Assembly: GCF_030065675.1 (NCBI RefSeq)
Contig: NZ_JASJDK010000054.1
Coordinates: 1-38,268, forward strand
Origin: Mastigocoleus sp. MO_188.B34
Lineage (GTDB): Bacteria > Cyanobacteriota > Cyanobacteriia > Cyanobacteriales > Nostocaceae
Direction of reading: 5' to 3'
DNA: 38,268 bases
The translations under genes and the position numbers were made by a program. Under the pieces are notes generated by a model that had not been told where the DNA came from, did not search any database, and saw nothing but the letters and a program-made list of their open reading frames with translations. Positions within the stretch are counted from its first letter, which is position 1; the number at the start of each line of letters is the position of its first letter. Of the stretch, positions 9,105 to 17,365 are shown in pieces.

Positions 9105-9875
9105 ATGAAAAAAGTCTTAGTTACGGGTGCGACAGGTGGAACTGGTTCCCTGGTGATGAAGAAACTACTTCAACAACAAAGCGAATTTGAAGCCTTTGGT
9201 TTTGCCAGGAATGAAGCAAAAGTTATAGAATTATTTGGCTCTACTGAAAAATTCTTTTTGGGTGACATTAAAGACCAATCAGTTTTAGAGCAAGCTATGG
9301 TTGGAATTAATGCTTTAGTAATTCTCACCAGTGCAATTCCAATAATGAAAACTCCACCAACTAAACCGGGAGAAACACCCGTATTTGAGTACGCACCAGG
9401 TGGAACCCCAGAAGAGGTGGATTACCAGGGTCAAAAAAATCAAATCGATGTTGCGGTTAAAGCTGGAGTAGAACAGATTGTTTTAGTCGGTTCGGGTGGT
9501 GGTACCGATGAAAATCACTACCTCAACACTATCGGCAATGGTAACATTCTGATTTGGAAGCGCAAAGCAGAACAGTACTTAATTGATTCTGGTATTGACT
9601 ACACAATTATTCATGCTGGTGGTTTGCTCAATGAATCTGGAGGTTTAAGGGAGTTATTAGTAGGTAAAGATGATACTCTCATTAATAATCCACCTAATGG
9701 TATTCGCCCATCCATTCCGAGAGAAGATGTAGCAGAAGTGGTTATTCAAGCTTTACACGAACCAAATGCGAGAAATAAATCTTTTGACATCATCTCTAAA
9801 CCAGAAGACGACCCATCAGGGGTTGTAACTAAAGATTTTGCTGCTCTATTTGCTCAAACTACACCGGGACTCTAA
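9105..9875 (+). CDS. Atypical SDR-family NAD(P)-binding oxidoreductase (NmrA/SDR_a5-like)
   Basis: A 256-residue Rossmann-fold protein. The dinucleotide motif is VTGATGGTGSLV (G8, G11, G14). The body has the features of atypical SDRs: VLEQAMVGINALVILTSA, then EEVDYQGQKNQIDVAVKAGVEQIVLVGSGG, then WKRKAEQYLIDSGIDYTIIHAGGLL. The classical Tyr-x-x-x-Lys pair is not in its usual form; WKRKAEQYL occupies the place, as is common in the NmrA-like subgroup, so it may be a reductase with altered chemistry or a redox/NADPH sensor. The ATG at 9105 follows ATTGACAG with no strong ribosome binding site. It is monocistronic, cytosolic, substrate unknown. Confidence 0.88.
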   Translation: MKKVLVTGATGGTGSLVMKKLLQQQSEFEAFGFARNEAKVIELFGSTEKFFLGDIKDQSVLEQAMVGINALVILTSAIPIMKTPPTKPGETPVFEYAPGGTPEEVDYQGQKNQIDVAVKAGVEQIVLVGSGGGTDENHYLNTIGNGNILIWKRKAEQYLIDSGIDYTIIHAGGLLNESGGLRELLVGKDDTLINNPPNGIRPSIPREDVAEVVIQALHEPNARNKSFDIISKPEDDPSGVVTKDFAALFAQTTPGL

Positions 9876-9960
9876 GAGGATGTTTGGAAAGTAATATTAT
9901 AAACTATACTTTTCAAATATCATTTAACTCCATTAGATGTTAGTTAAATAAGTAATATAT

Positions 9961-10000
9961 CTATCAATCATGGTACATATATCTGTACTCTGATTGATAG
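9961..10000. terminator. Long hairpin downstream of the SDR gene
   Basis: The outer arms CTATCAATCA and TGATTGATAG are perfectly complementary (10 bp), and an inner GTACA/TGTAC stem extends the structure. TATTTT follows. It sits 85 bp after the SDR stop. It could act as a factor-independent terminator on the + strand, but the T-run is poor and it could equally be a binding site. Confidence 0.4.
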
Positions 10001-10236
10001 TATTTTGCGTTAAAGCAGAACATATTACAACTCTTCAAAACTCATAATTATTTTAAAAATCAGGCAAAAATCAGGCGATCGCAACAAAGAAATTCCAATT
10101 GAAAAATATACCATTGTCAGGGCGCACATCGGTGCGCTTCTACGGTCAATAAAATGGTATAAATTATTTTTTGGAAGTGCCTAAATCTAATTTTTCTTTT
10201 AAAACCTAAATAATTAGGAAAAATTGACTCCGCTCA

Positions 10237-10280
10237 TTTCACATCAAACTAAATAAAATTTCACATCAAACTAAATAAAA
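10237..10280. repeat. 22-bp perfect tandem duplication
   Basis: Two identical adjacent 22-bp units that begin TTTCACATCAAACT and end AAATAAAA. It is a recent-looking duplication in noncoding sequence. Confidence 0.8.
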
Positions 10281-10526
10281 ATAGTACTAAATTTCTTCAT
10301 TTAAAAACTTAAGCGCTAAGAATAATAAATCATAAAAATGACTTTTCAAAACTTGGAACTAAAATATTTGCAAAATGTTTGATAAATTACTGAGAAAATA
10401 TGTACGAGTAGCTTAAAACGATATATTTGAAAGCTTCTATCCTGTTATTTATAACAACAATTATAAATGGCTTTACAAAAATGCTTAATAAGGTAATATG
10501 ATAATTCGTCAAAAATTGCGTACTAA

Positions 10527-13070
10527 ATGGCGAATAGTATGAACGAAATAGATAGTAAACTTCAAAGTCAAAATCCTTTGTCGTCATTACCGAATAATTC
10601 TTTACCTCAGTCTCCTACCAATAACCTAGATATTTCCGCAGCAACATATTTGGGTGGTTCGGAAGATGATTTTACTGATGCAGTTGATATCTCCCTTGAT
10701 GGTAATTTGGTCATAGTTGGAGGTTCTCTAAAAAATGCAAGATTAGGAGGAAAAGAGACAGAACTCCTTGGTGGTGGAGATGGAACGATTGTTCGTTATG
10801 ACTCCCAAACTAATCAAGCTATTGCGACCACTCGTTTACCAGGAAGAGTACTGGATTTAGAAGTCTCCAATAATGGTTATATTGCTGTTGCTTACGAGGG
10901 TGGAATAGCTGTATTAAATGCTGATGCAACAGAGGTCAAATGGAGTAAACCCTTTACTGATGTTTCTCGCATAGCAATCTCAGATTCAGGAAAAGTTGGT
11001 GTTGTACGGGATATTAAAGGTGGTGACCGCGCTTATCTATTCGATAGCAATGGAGAGCAATTGCAAGAGTGGAGTACAAGTGGTAAACGTCACTTCAAAG
11101 ACATAGCAGTGAGCGACCAAAATGGAGGTATGGTTGTTACAACTGGATTCGAGCAAAAAACCTCGATTTTGCAAGTTGCGTTCACTCAAGCATTGTCATA
11201 CGAAGGAGAAGAACTCTGGAAAAACTATGACTTCGACGATGAAGATATCTACAAAGAAAATCTATTAGCTGATACCCGAGGACAACGGGTTTCATTCGGA
11301 CGCGATGGACAGCTATACGCTTCATATTATGTAAATGGTGGTACCGGTTTCTCGATTTTCTATCGCGATCCCTACAATGTAACAGAAGAGCTTACTGACA
11401 AGAGAAAAATTGAAACCGACCAATATAACAGTCCTACTAATGTCAACTCGATTCAGATGTTGTGGTACGGTCGTTACGACCTCGAAAATGGGGATCTAAT
11501 AAAAGGTCAATCTTTGTTAGGTCGTCGTGATGATGGTAAAGGTAACTCCGTGAATGCAAATTCTATTACAGCGACAAAAGACGGTACCGTCATTATTGCT
11601 GGAGGTGCAGCAGGTAAGATTGCAAATAGAGACGAACAGACTATCGAAGGACAACCTGTAAGTGAATACACACCTTACGATGGACATCTTGCAATCATCA
11701 GTTCAGATTTAACCGAAAGACTTTCATGGACACCTATTTCAGACAGTAATGGAGGGGTTGTAGCTGCAGTTAGAGATGGGAAAATAGCAGCCGTTACAAC
11801 CACTGACTTTGAAGGGAGTCAAATTACTGACAACGCGATCCAAGAAAGTAAAGGTGGAAAGAAAGACGGGTATCTTTTAGTAATTGGTGGAAATGACGCA
11901 CCTGTGGGAACAACACCAAAAACTTCACAACCTAATATTCCATCCGTACCTGAAACTGAAATTGAAACTCCAACTGAAATTGAAGCTAAAAATGTGAATG
12001 GAACGGAAGAAGTCCCAACTGTAGAGAAACAAAACGCTGATATTTCCCCAATCAGACTGACAAAGGGAAATGGGGATCCCTCAAAGGTGAAGGAAGAAGA
12101 AGTTAAAATTTCCCAACCCATACTCGAAATTAAATCTGAGGCTAAAAATACAGTAGAAGATAATAATCCCTCAGGAATAGGTAAACAAGAAATTAATATT
12201 TTCCAACCTGTACTTGAAACTCAAACAGAGATTGAAAATAAAGTAGAAGATAATAATCCCTTAGGAATAGATAAGCAAGAAATTAATATTTCCCAACCTG
12301 TATTTGAAACTCAAACAGAAATTGACAACGAAGTAACAAATGATAATCCTTCAGAAATAGATAAACAAGAAGATAATATATCCCAACCTATTATTGAAAT
12401 TGAAACTGAGGTTGAAAGTCAAACAGCAAATAATAATCCCTCATTAACAGATAAGCAAGAAGATAATATTTCTCAACCTATCATTGAGACTCAAACTGAA
12501 ATTAATAAAACAGAAGACAGTAATCCTCCAGCAATAGATCAGCAAAAAGATAATATTTTCCAACCCATACTGGAAGCTGAAAATCGAAGTGATCTCCCCA
12601 GTTCAATATTTCCCAAAGGCTTAACAGATTTAAGCCAAACTGACTCAAGTACAAATAATAAACTAGATCTAAATCCTAAATTTCCGATGGAATTTTCTGA
12701 TGTTAGACCTACAAACTTTTATAGCTATTCCATTGGATATTACACATCTGGAAACATCACTAGTTTTGTAGAAGATACCCTAATCTATGGACAAATAAAT
12801 TCAGAAAAAAGTGATGATAAATCTGCTTTTTACTATCAATCACGATATTCCGGTTTGATTTCTGATAATGGAACATTGGAAGAATCGTTCGATACAAATA
12901 ATAGTGAAAGCATGAACTTTTCATTTTCTGAATTTAGCTTTATGGGTACAAACTCAGACAACAAAGATAATATTATCGGTCAGGAATCTGATTTTGAAGA
13001 TATTTTTGACAGCATCAGCAGCAGTTTAAATAGATTTGCAACTAACTTCAACCTCAAATCCATTTTTTAA
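10527..13070 (+). CDS. Large cysteine-free repeat protein with beta-propeller-like N-terminal half
   Basis: An 847-residue acidic protein that I do not assign to a named family. Residues about 35-455 look like a beta-propeller: recurring short strands with Gly/Asp turns (YLGGSEDDFTDAVDISLDGN, ISDSGKVGVVRD, TATKDGTVIIAGGAAG, GKKDGYLLVIGGND), resembling the SBBP-like propellers of exported cyanobacterial proteins. Residues about 510-690 are a low-complexity region of near-30-residue repeats with the core NNPS.IDKQE.NISQP..ETQTEI. The C-terminal 150 residues are Ser/Asp/Asn-rich with many aromatics, ending FNLKSIF. No cysteine occurs anywhere and there is no Sec signal peptide, so non-classical or type I export is possible (inference). 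Starts at 10527 (ATG) or 10539 (second ATG) cannot be separated by ribosome binding site. A surface or extracellular structural role is likely. Confidence 0.8.
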   Translation: MANSMNEIDSKLQSQNPLSSLPNNSLPQSPTNNLDISAATYLGGSEDDFTDAVDISLDGNLVIVGGSLKNARLGGKETELLGGGDGTIVRYDSQTNQAIATTRLPGRVLDLEVSNNGYIAVAYEGGIAVLNADATEVKWSKPFTDVSRIAISDSGKVGVVRDIKGGDRAYLFDSNGEQLQEWSTSGKRHFKDIAVSDQNGGMVVTTGFEQKTSILQVAFTQALSYEGEELWKNYDFDDEDIYKENLLADTRGQRVSFGRDGQLYASYYVNGGTGFSIFYRDPYNVTEELTDKRKIETDQYNSPTNVNSIQMLWYGRYDLENGDLIKGQSLLGRRDDGKGNSVNANSITATKDGTVIIAGGAAGKIANRDEQTIEGQPVSEYTPYDGHLAIISSDLTERLSWTPISDSNGGVVAAVRDGKIAAVTTTDFEGSQITDNAIQESKGGKKDGYLLVIGGNDAPVGTTPKTSQPNIPSVPETEIETPTEIEAKNVNGTEEVPTVEKQNADISPIRLTKGNGDPSKVKEEEVKISQPILEIKSEAKNTVEDNNPSGIGKQEINIFQPVLETQTEIENKVEDNNPLGIDKQEINISQPVFETQTEIDNEVTNDNPSEIDKQEDNISQPIIEIETEVESQTANNNPSLTDKQEDNISQPIIETQTEINKTEDSNPPAIDQQKDNIFQPILEAENRSDLPSSIFPKGLTDLSQTDSSTNNKLDLNPKFPMEFSDVRPTNFYSYSIGYYTSGNITSFVEDTLIYGQINSEKSDDKSAFYYQSRYSGLISDNGTLEESFDTNNSESMNFSFSEFSFMGTNSDNKDNIIGQESDFEDIFDSISSSLNRFATNFNLKSIF
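12064..12570 (+). repeat. In-frame 90-bp tandem repeats
   Basis: The codon string for D/N-N-N-P recurs at about 12161, 12251, 12341 and 12431, exactly 90 bp apart; the next unit is 87 bp. A more diverged unit precedes them. The repeats encode the 30-residue (then 29) acidic units of the 847-residue protein and keep frame throughout. Confidence 0.85.
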
Positions 13071-13158
13071 TCTTGTGGTTTTTTGTTCTCCACTTCAATT
13101 TTTTCACTAACCGTTATACTGCACAGTATTCTTAGGTAGTTTAAAAAATCAGCCTGTT

Positions 13159-13347
13159 ATGAGCACCATTCCCAACAATCAAATTAATATTATCCAAAAT
13201 ATTATCCAAATTGCGATCAGCACGCGCCATTTCAATGGCGATCGGCACGCACCACTTCAATGGCGATCGGTACGCACCATTTCAATGGTGAACGCAACCA
13301 TTGGGGAAATTATAATTAAGTTAGCCGTCAGCGAATCCATGTCATGA
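13159..13347 (+). CDS. Doubtful 62-codon ORF overlapping the Uma2 start
   Basis: The frame runs from an ATG at 13159 to a TGA that overlaps the Uma2 ATG (ATGA, 4-bp overlap), a layout often seen in coupled genes. However, its middle is made entirely of a 25-bp tandem repeat read in three different frames, and the peptide has no recognisable features. I regard it as probably not a real gene. It may matter as an upstream ORF. Confidence 0.2.
   Translation: MSTIPNNQINIIQNIIQIAISTRHFNGDRHAPLQWRSVRTISMVNATIGEIIIKLAVSESMS
13213..13287. repeat. Three 25-bp tandem repeats with HIP1-like core
   Basis: Units at 13213-13237, 13238-13262 and 13263-13287 each begin GCGATC(A/G)G(C/T)ACGC and end TTCAATG, differing at a few positions. 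There are no spacers, so it is not a CRISPR array. It lies just upstream of the Uma2 gene. Confidence 0.85.
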
Positions 13348-13925
13348 TACTCCAAGTTAATCATAAATTGACCTTGCAAGAGTTCTTAAATCTTCCACCC
13401 GGGGAAGGAGATATCACCTACGAACTCGTTGACGGACAAGCTATTCCCAAAATGTCACCAAAAAGATTTCATTCGACACTTACCCGCGCTCTTCTTTTTT
13501 TAATTTACGCATGGTGTGAAGATAAAGGAGAAGTATGCCCAGAATGGTCAATTATACTAACTTGTAACGGACGTGATTGGGTTCCTACACCAGATTTACT
13601 CTATATTTCTTATGAACGTTTATCAAAAGACTGGAATGAAAATGAAGCTTGTCCGGTTCCGCCAGAGTTAGCAATTGAAATTATCTCACCTGGGCAAACC
13701 TTTGGACAAATGACAGGTAAAGCGCAAGATTATTTAAATGCTGGGGTATTACGGGTTTGGGTGGTAGATAGCAAAGCGAGAAGTATCACGGTTTTTTATC
13801 CAGATGCAGCACCGAAGACTTATGTGGGTAACAAGGTAATTACAGATACATTGTTTGAGGGGTTGGAATTTACAGTTGAAGCGGTATTTCAGAAAGCGAA
13901 AATTCCAGCAAAAGATGGCTTGTAG
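13344..13925 (+). CDS. Uma2-family (DUF820) PD-(D/E)XK nuclease-like protein
   Basis: 193 residues with the full Uma2 layout: YELVDGQAI near the start (E27), TPDLLYIS (D84), ELAIEIISPGQTFG (E112) and the lysine in TGKAQDYLNAGVLRVWVVD (K126). These residues form the predicted metal-binding nuclease core of the family. Cyanobacteria carry dozens of Uma2 copies, often near mobile or repeat sequence, and their biological role is unsettled (possible transposon-derived or restriction-like endonucleases). A small ORF overlaps its start by 4 bp. The gene is intact. Confidence 0.9.
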   Translation: MILQVNHKLTLQEFLNLPPGEGDITYELVDGQAIPKMSPKRFHSTLTRALLFLIYAWCEDKGEVCPEWSIILTCNGRDWVPTPDLLYISYERLSKDWNENEACPVPPELAIEIISPGQTFGQMTGKAQDYLNAGVLRVWVVDSKARSITVFYPDAAPKTYVGNKVITDTLFEGLEFTVEAVFQKAKIPAKDGL

Positions 13926-14383
13926 GGTGTTGTTACGCCTTGAGTATATTTGATTTAAGGTTTACATCCTTAAGGATGGCATAACGCACCGCGATATTTA
14001 AATTGTTTATATATAATTTTATGACTTTACAGATGATGCGCTTGTTTCTCGATTTTGCGATCGCAGAAGCCTTGAAGAATAATACACTGCGACTTTATAC
14101 AACTGAAATGTCTGAAGCTGCTCGTAAGTTGATTGAGGGTGTGGAATTAGAAGATGAGTAATTCAAAAACTTCGAATAGCTTAAAATCATTAATCAAATT
14201 ACCTTTTGTCCAGATTATATATTGTTTACCAAGCCCCAGGTAAGTAAGAATAAGTTTTAATTTAAAGAGATTCTTTCACCCTTACTTAGTGTTATTTCCG
14301 AAAAACTTAAGGGAATTATATAACTAGTACGAAATCAAGTATTTTTCTGGAAATAATTGTGAGAGAAAAGGGATTATTGAAAA
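13926..14383. other. Intergenic region with imperfect hairpin and a 46-codon ORF
   Basis: Just after the Uma2 stop, GGGTGTTGTTACGCC and GGCATAACGCACC form an imperfect inverted repeat (about 13924-13990) that could end transcription. It resembles the GGTGCGTTACGC repeat family seen elsewhere. A small ORF (14021-14161) follows. The last 200 bp are AT-rich and presumably hold the promoter of the P-loop gene. Confidence 0.45.
14021..14161 (+). CDS. Small ORF, 46 aa, hypothetical
   Basis: Starts at ATG 14021 and ends at TAA 14159-14161. The peptide is a plausible amphipathic helical protein: hydrophobic MRLFLDFAIAEAL, then polar EMSEAARKLIEGVELEDE with an acidic tail. An ATTTT stretch precedes it and no good ribosome binding site is visible. 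It could be a genuine small protein, such as an antitoxin-like one, or the surviving C-terminus of a larger gene. Composition is more like coding sequence than its flanks and it contains a HIP1 octamer. I cannot name it. Confidence 0.4.
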   Translation: MTLQMMRLFLDFAIAEALKNNTLRLYTTEMSEAARKLIEGVELEDE

Positions 14384-16381
14384 ATGACACATGTGAGTAT
14401 TAAAGCTATCGAATATTTACAAAAAGAAATATCTGATGAAATTAGACGAAGACAAGACATTAAAAAAAATATTTATATACTGCTTTCTTTAAATACATTG
14501 AAGGCTGTTAATCAAAGACTAGACAAGATAAAAAAGATATTAAAAAATTCAAAGTATAATATATTATTTGTTGGACAAGTTGGTGTAGGAAAAACTACAG
14601 CAATTTGTCACCTTTTTAATCTTATATATGGAAAAGATAAAAAAAATAATCAGAATAAAAAAATAACAGTTATTGAAGAAATTCTTTCAACAGGTTCTGG
14701 TAAAACAACAATATGCGAAACCATCATAAAACCCGCACAAAAAACCTTTATTGAAATAGAACCTTATTCTCCAGAAGATATTATTCAATTTATTGAGGAA
14801 TTCTGTACATATATATGGCAAAAAGTACATCCTGAAACTGATTCAGAATATTCACCAGAATTACCTCCTGCTGAATTAATGAGAGCAATTAGAAACATTG
14901 TCGCTCTAAAAGAGTCTTATCATACAAAAGTTTTGACAGATCAGGCTGTAGAACTTGCAAATAAATTTAATGAATCTGAATTTAATTATTTTAAGGATGA
15001 GGTGCTTAATCGTGCAAATATTGCCAAGAGAACAGAAACAAAGATTAAATTTACAAATAATAAAATTTCTTATCAAACATCAAAATCAAATTATATAGAT
15101 CTAGAAAAAAAGTGGATAAAAGATACTTTTAATGATATTAATCTTGCTAAGATAAATGATTTTTCAATTCCTAAAAAAGTTTACATATACATTAGTCCAA
15201 ATATTACTGATTTTAATCGATATCCTAAGTTCAATGCAGTTATTGATACGAAAGGGATGGATGTAGTTAGAAATAGAGAAGATTTAGAACAGTATATTCG
15301 AGATAACGATCAAACAATTTGTATATTTACAGAAAATTTCAAAGCTGCACCTTCAAATGTTTCAGATTTGATAGAGCGATATCTTACACCTGAGTCTAAA
15401 GATATAGACACGAAATTTGCACTACTTGTTTTGCCACAAAAAGGCGAACCAGACAATGTAATCGCTTCAGACGGAAAAGTTGAAAGTAGAGATGAAGGAA
15501 TAGCTATCAGAAAAAGTCAGATTCAAACTGAATTTAATAAACAGAATATTAAATTTATTTCAGATAATATATTGTTTTATGATTCATTACAGTACTATTT
15601 AACTGATGGTAGAATTGACCCTGATTTCGAAGAATATGATATCGAAGATGAAAAACAATCATTAATCAATGAAATTAGTAATATCATCATGAGAAGAGAA
15701 AATAAACTTATTAATGAATTTAAATCACTTAAGAAAATATTTTTGCAAATTAAAAAAGAAAATAATCTTGACCCCGAAGATGAAAAAATCCTTCAGGATT
15801 TAAAAAAAAAGATTCAAGAGCAAGGAATCTTAAAATCATTCAAACATAATTTAATGTATAAGTATCTCCATTCCCTGAAAGATTATCACGTTATGGTATT
15901 TCGAGCGACTAATAATAGGTTTGGAATATATGATTTAAGAGATGTAAATATATACTTTAAATGTAAAGATGTCACAGAAGATTTAGTTAAAGATAATTTA
16001 AAAAAAGCAAAATCCCAAATACTAGGAGCAGTTGAACTTGCAGAACAGCATGTACATGACAAATTAAACTTAGCTCCCATCCTGAAAATCATTCAAACTC
16101 AAATAGATAAATATTATGAAGAAATTGTAATTGCTGTGGGTGAGGAAATATCCAATATGTTGGAAAATGAAAAATTATTTCCCCAAAAGGATACCAATCC
16201 GTTTTGGTCAAAAGCGCAGAATAGATGGGGAAAGGGTTCTGGCTACAAAAATGACGTGTTAGCTATGTATAAAAATGAGATTCAAGATGTTGATAGCTTG
16301 TTTTTGAATAAGATACAAGATTTATGGCAAACACATTTTCTAGATAAAATCTTATCTTATTTTAGTGATCACAGTTTTTAG
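14384..16381 (+). CDS. Dynamin-like P-loop GTPase/ATPase, large, function unknown
   Basis: A 665-residue, Lys/Asn/Ile-rich protein. Walker A/G1 is FVGQVGVGKTT (64-72). A second glycine-rich Thr motif, LSTGSGKTTICE (101-112), sits where dynamin-like proteins have switch I/G2. G3 is probably VIDTKGMD (D288-G291). A G4 motif is not clear; LLVLPQKGEPDN (348-359) is in the right region. The C-terminal half is helical and coiled-coil-like (about 440-600: IMRRENKLINEFKSLKKIF, LKKAKSQILGAVELAEQ), as in large GTPases that oligomerise. No membrane segment is obvious. It is notably more AT-rich than its neighbours, stands alone and lies among repeats and a Uma2 gene, suggesting acquisition by transfer. 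By analogy with bacterial dynamins and defence GTPases it may remodel membranes or respond to phage; this is inference only. Confidence 0.8.
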   Translation: MTHVSIKAIEYLQKEISDEIRRRQDIKKNIYILLSLNTLKAVNQRLDKIKKILKNSKYNILFVGQVGVGKTTAICHLFNLIYGKDKKNNQNKKITVIEEILSTGSGKTTICETIIKPAQKTFIEIEPYSPEDIIQFIEEFCTYIWQKVHPETDSEYSPELPPAELMRAIRNIVALKESYHTKVLTDQAVELANKFNESEFNYFKDEVLNRANIAKRTETKIKFTNNKISYQTSKSNYIDLEKKWIKDTFNDINLAKINDFSIPKKVYIYISPNITDFNRYPKFNAVIDTKGMDVVRNREDLEQYIRDNDQTICIFTENFKAAPSNVSDLIERYLTPESKDIDTKFALLVLPQKGEPDNVIASDGKVESRDEGIAIRKSQIQTEFNKQNIKFISDNILFYDSLQYYLTDGRIDPDFEEYDIEDEKQSLINEISNIIMRRENKLINEFKSLKKIFLQIKKENNLDPEDEKILQDLKKKIQEQGILKSFKHNLMYKYLHSLKDYHVMVFRATNNRFGIYDLRDVNIYFKCKDVTEDLVKDNLKKAKSQILGAVELAEQHVHDKLNLAPILKIIQTQIDKYYEEIVIAVGEEISNMLENEKLFPQKDTNPFWSKAQNRWGKGSGYKNDVLAMYKNEIQDVDSLFLNKIQDLWQTHFLDKILSYFSDHSF

Positions 16382-16448
16382 TGCAATTGTAAAGCTAATT
16401 GTACTAAACTATCCCGAGAAAATTAACTACGCTTTAACCAAAATCCTT

Positions 16449-16489
16449 GTAGAGACGCGCCAGAGCCTTTGGCGTCGGTGCGTCTCTAC
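16449..16489. repeat. GTAGAGACG-family inverted repeat
   Basis: GTAGAGACGCGCC at the left pairs with GGTGCGTCTCTAC at the right (one mismatch), with a 15-nt centre. It lies 67 bp after the P-loop gene stop and could serve as its transcription end. Confidence 0.7.
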
Positions 16490-16523
16490 ATTCGTTTATC
16501 ATAATAGTCAAAATTTTGGTTGG

Positions 16524-16576
16524 GATTGCTATTTCCTTGCGGAAACGCTGACGCTAACCTTACGTCGCAATGACAG
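16524..16576. repeat. Dispersed repeat related to the inner part of the 3831-3979 element
   Basis: Read on the minus strand it starts CTGTCATTGCGACGTAAGG and continues with TTAGCGTCAGC and AAATAGCAATCCC. This matches in order the left end, middle and right end of the 3865-3936 element, though its right-hand terminal repeat is lost. Confidence 0.5.
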
Positions 16577-16600
16577 AAATTTTTAGTGCGTAAATCCTGC

Positions 16601-17254
16601 TTAAAACTCGTACTTCGACAGAACTTCCTCCTCCGCTTCAGCAGCTTTTAACCACTCCTGCATCGCCGGAAGTCCCAAAATAGCTTCCATATAATCCTGA
16701 CAAACCCGATCCACCTCAACACCATAGGTAACAAACCGCAACACCACAGGTGCATACATCGCATCAGCAATGGTGAACTTACCAAATAACATATCGCCAT
16801 CTTCACCAAACTTTTGCCGATAATTCCGCCAAATTGTCGTAATGCGATCGATTTCTTGTGGAACTCCCAACGTCATCCCTTTTCCAGGATATCTTGCACG
16901 GCAATTCATTGGCATATTTTCGCGTATTTTGAAAAAGCCCGAGTGTATTTCGGCACTAATACAACGCGCGATCGCTCTTGCAGCTTTATCTTCTGGAACC
17001 CAATGTAGATCCGGGAATTCTTCGGCGAGATATTCCATAATTGCAAGAGAATCCCAAACAGGTTGACCGCCATGTAATAGAACGGGTACTCTACCTGATG
17101 GAGAGTATTGACGAATTTTCTCCGCAGTTCCAGGGGTATAAAGAGGAATGCGAATTTCATTAAATTGTAAACCAGATTGTTTCATCGCCAGCCAAGGACG
17201 AAATGACCAGGATGAATAGTTTTTATTACCAATAACCAGGGTTAATTCTGCCAT
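16601..17254 (-). CDS. Glutathione S-transferase family protein
   Basis: 217 residues. The thioredoxin-like domain (1-80) has the catalytic-type Ser in NKNYSSWSFRPWLAMK (S14/S15), the cis-Pro in SGRVPVLLHGG and the glutathione-contacting DSLAIMEYLAEEFP. The all-helical domain follows and contains the N-capping segment FTIADAMYAPVVLRF. Motifs resemble Ser-type zeta/maleylacetoacetate isomerase-like GSTs, but substrate cannot be told. It is cytosolic. The gene is divergent from the ABM monooxygenase gene, with a 111-bp gap containing the C6/G6 hairpin repeat. The ATG at 17254 gives the standard GST N-terminus. Confidence 0.92.
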   Translation of the reverse strand: MAELTLVIGNKNYSSWSFRPWLAMKQSGLQFNEIRIPLYTPGTAEKIRQYSPSGRVPVLLHGGQPVWDSLAIMEYLAEEFPDLHWVPEDKAARAIARCISAEIHSGFFKIRENMPMNCRARYPGKGMTLGVPQEIDRITTIWRNYRQKFGEDGDMLFGKFTIADAMYAPVVLRFVTYGVEVDRVCQDYMEAILGLPAMQEWLKAAEAEEEVLSKYEF

Positions 17255-17331
17255 TTTTCAATTACCTAATTTTGGCGTTGCTGTTAGCGACAGCGTGGTG
17301 TCAGTCATATATCGGAGAGTTTGAGAGATTT

Positions 17332-17358
17332 CCCCCCAGAATTGGGGGGCTAGGGGGG
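17332..17358 (+). promoter_or_regulatory. C6/G6 hairpin repeat carrying the ABM ribosome binding site
   Basis: CCCCCC (17332-17337), a 6-nt spacer and GGGGGG (17344-17349) form a hairpin. A further G6 run (17353-17358) lies 7 nt before the ATG at 17366 and is the best Shine-Dalgarno candidate. Either G run could pair with the C run, so the structure may control access to the site. Confidence 0.5.
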
Positions 17359-17365
17359 CAAATAA

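Larger units (their letters stand above)
9876..10526. other. AT-rich intergenic region
   Basis: No gene is seen. It contains a strong hairpin (9961-10000), a HIP1 octamer near 10076, a GCGCAC/GTGCGC hairpin near 10121-10136 and a perfect 22-bp tandem duplication (10237-10280). The remainder up to the start of the repeat-containing gene is AT-rich and presumably holds its promoter; no clear promoter motif is seen. Confidence 0.5.

Noticed and set aside
10387-10587. 66-codon reverse ORF overlapping the start of the repeat protein
   Set aside because: Low-complexity AT-rich translation with no start signal; overlaps a strongly coding frame.
16365-16586. 73-codon ORF overlapping the end of the P-loop gene
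   Set aside because: Most of it is made of two dispersed repeats (16449-16489 and 16524-16576).
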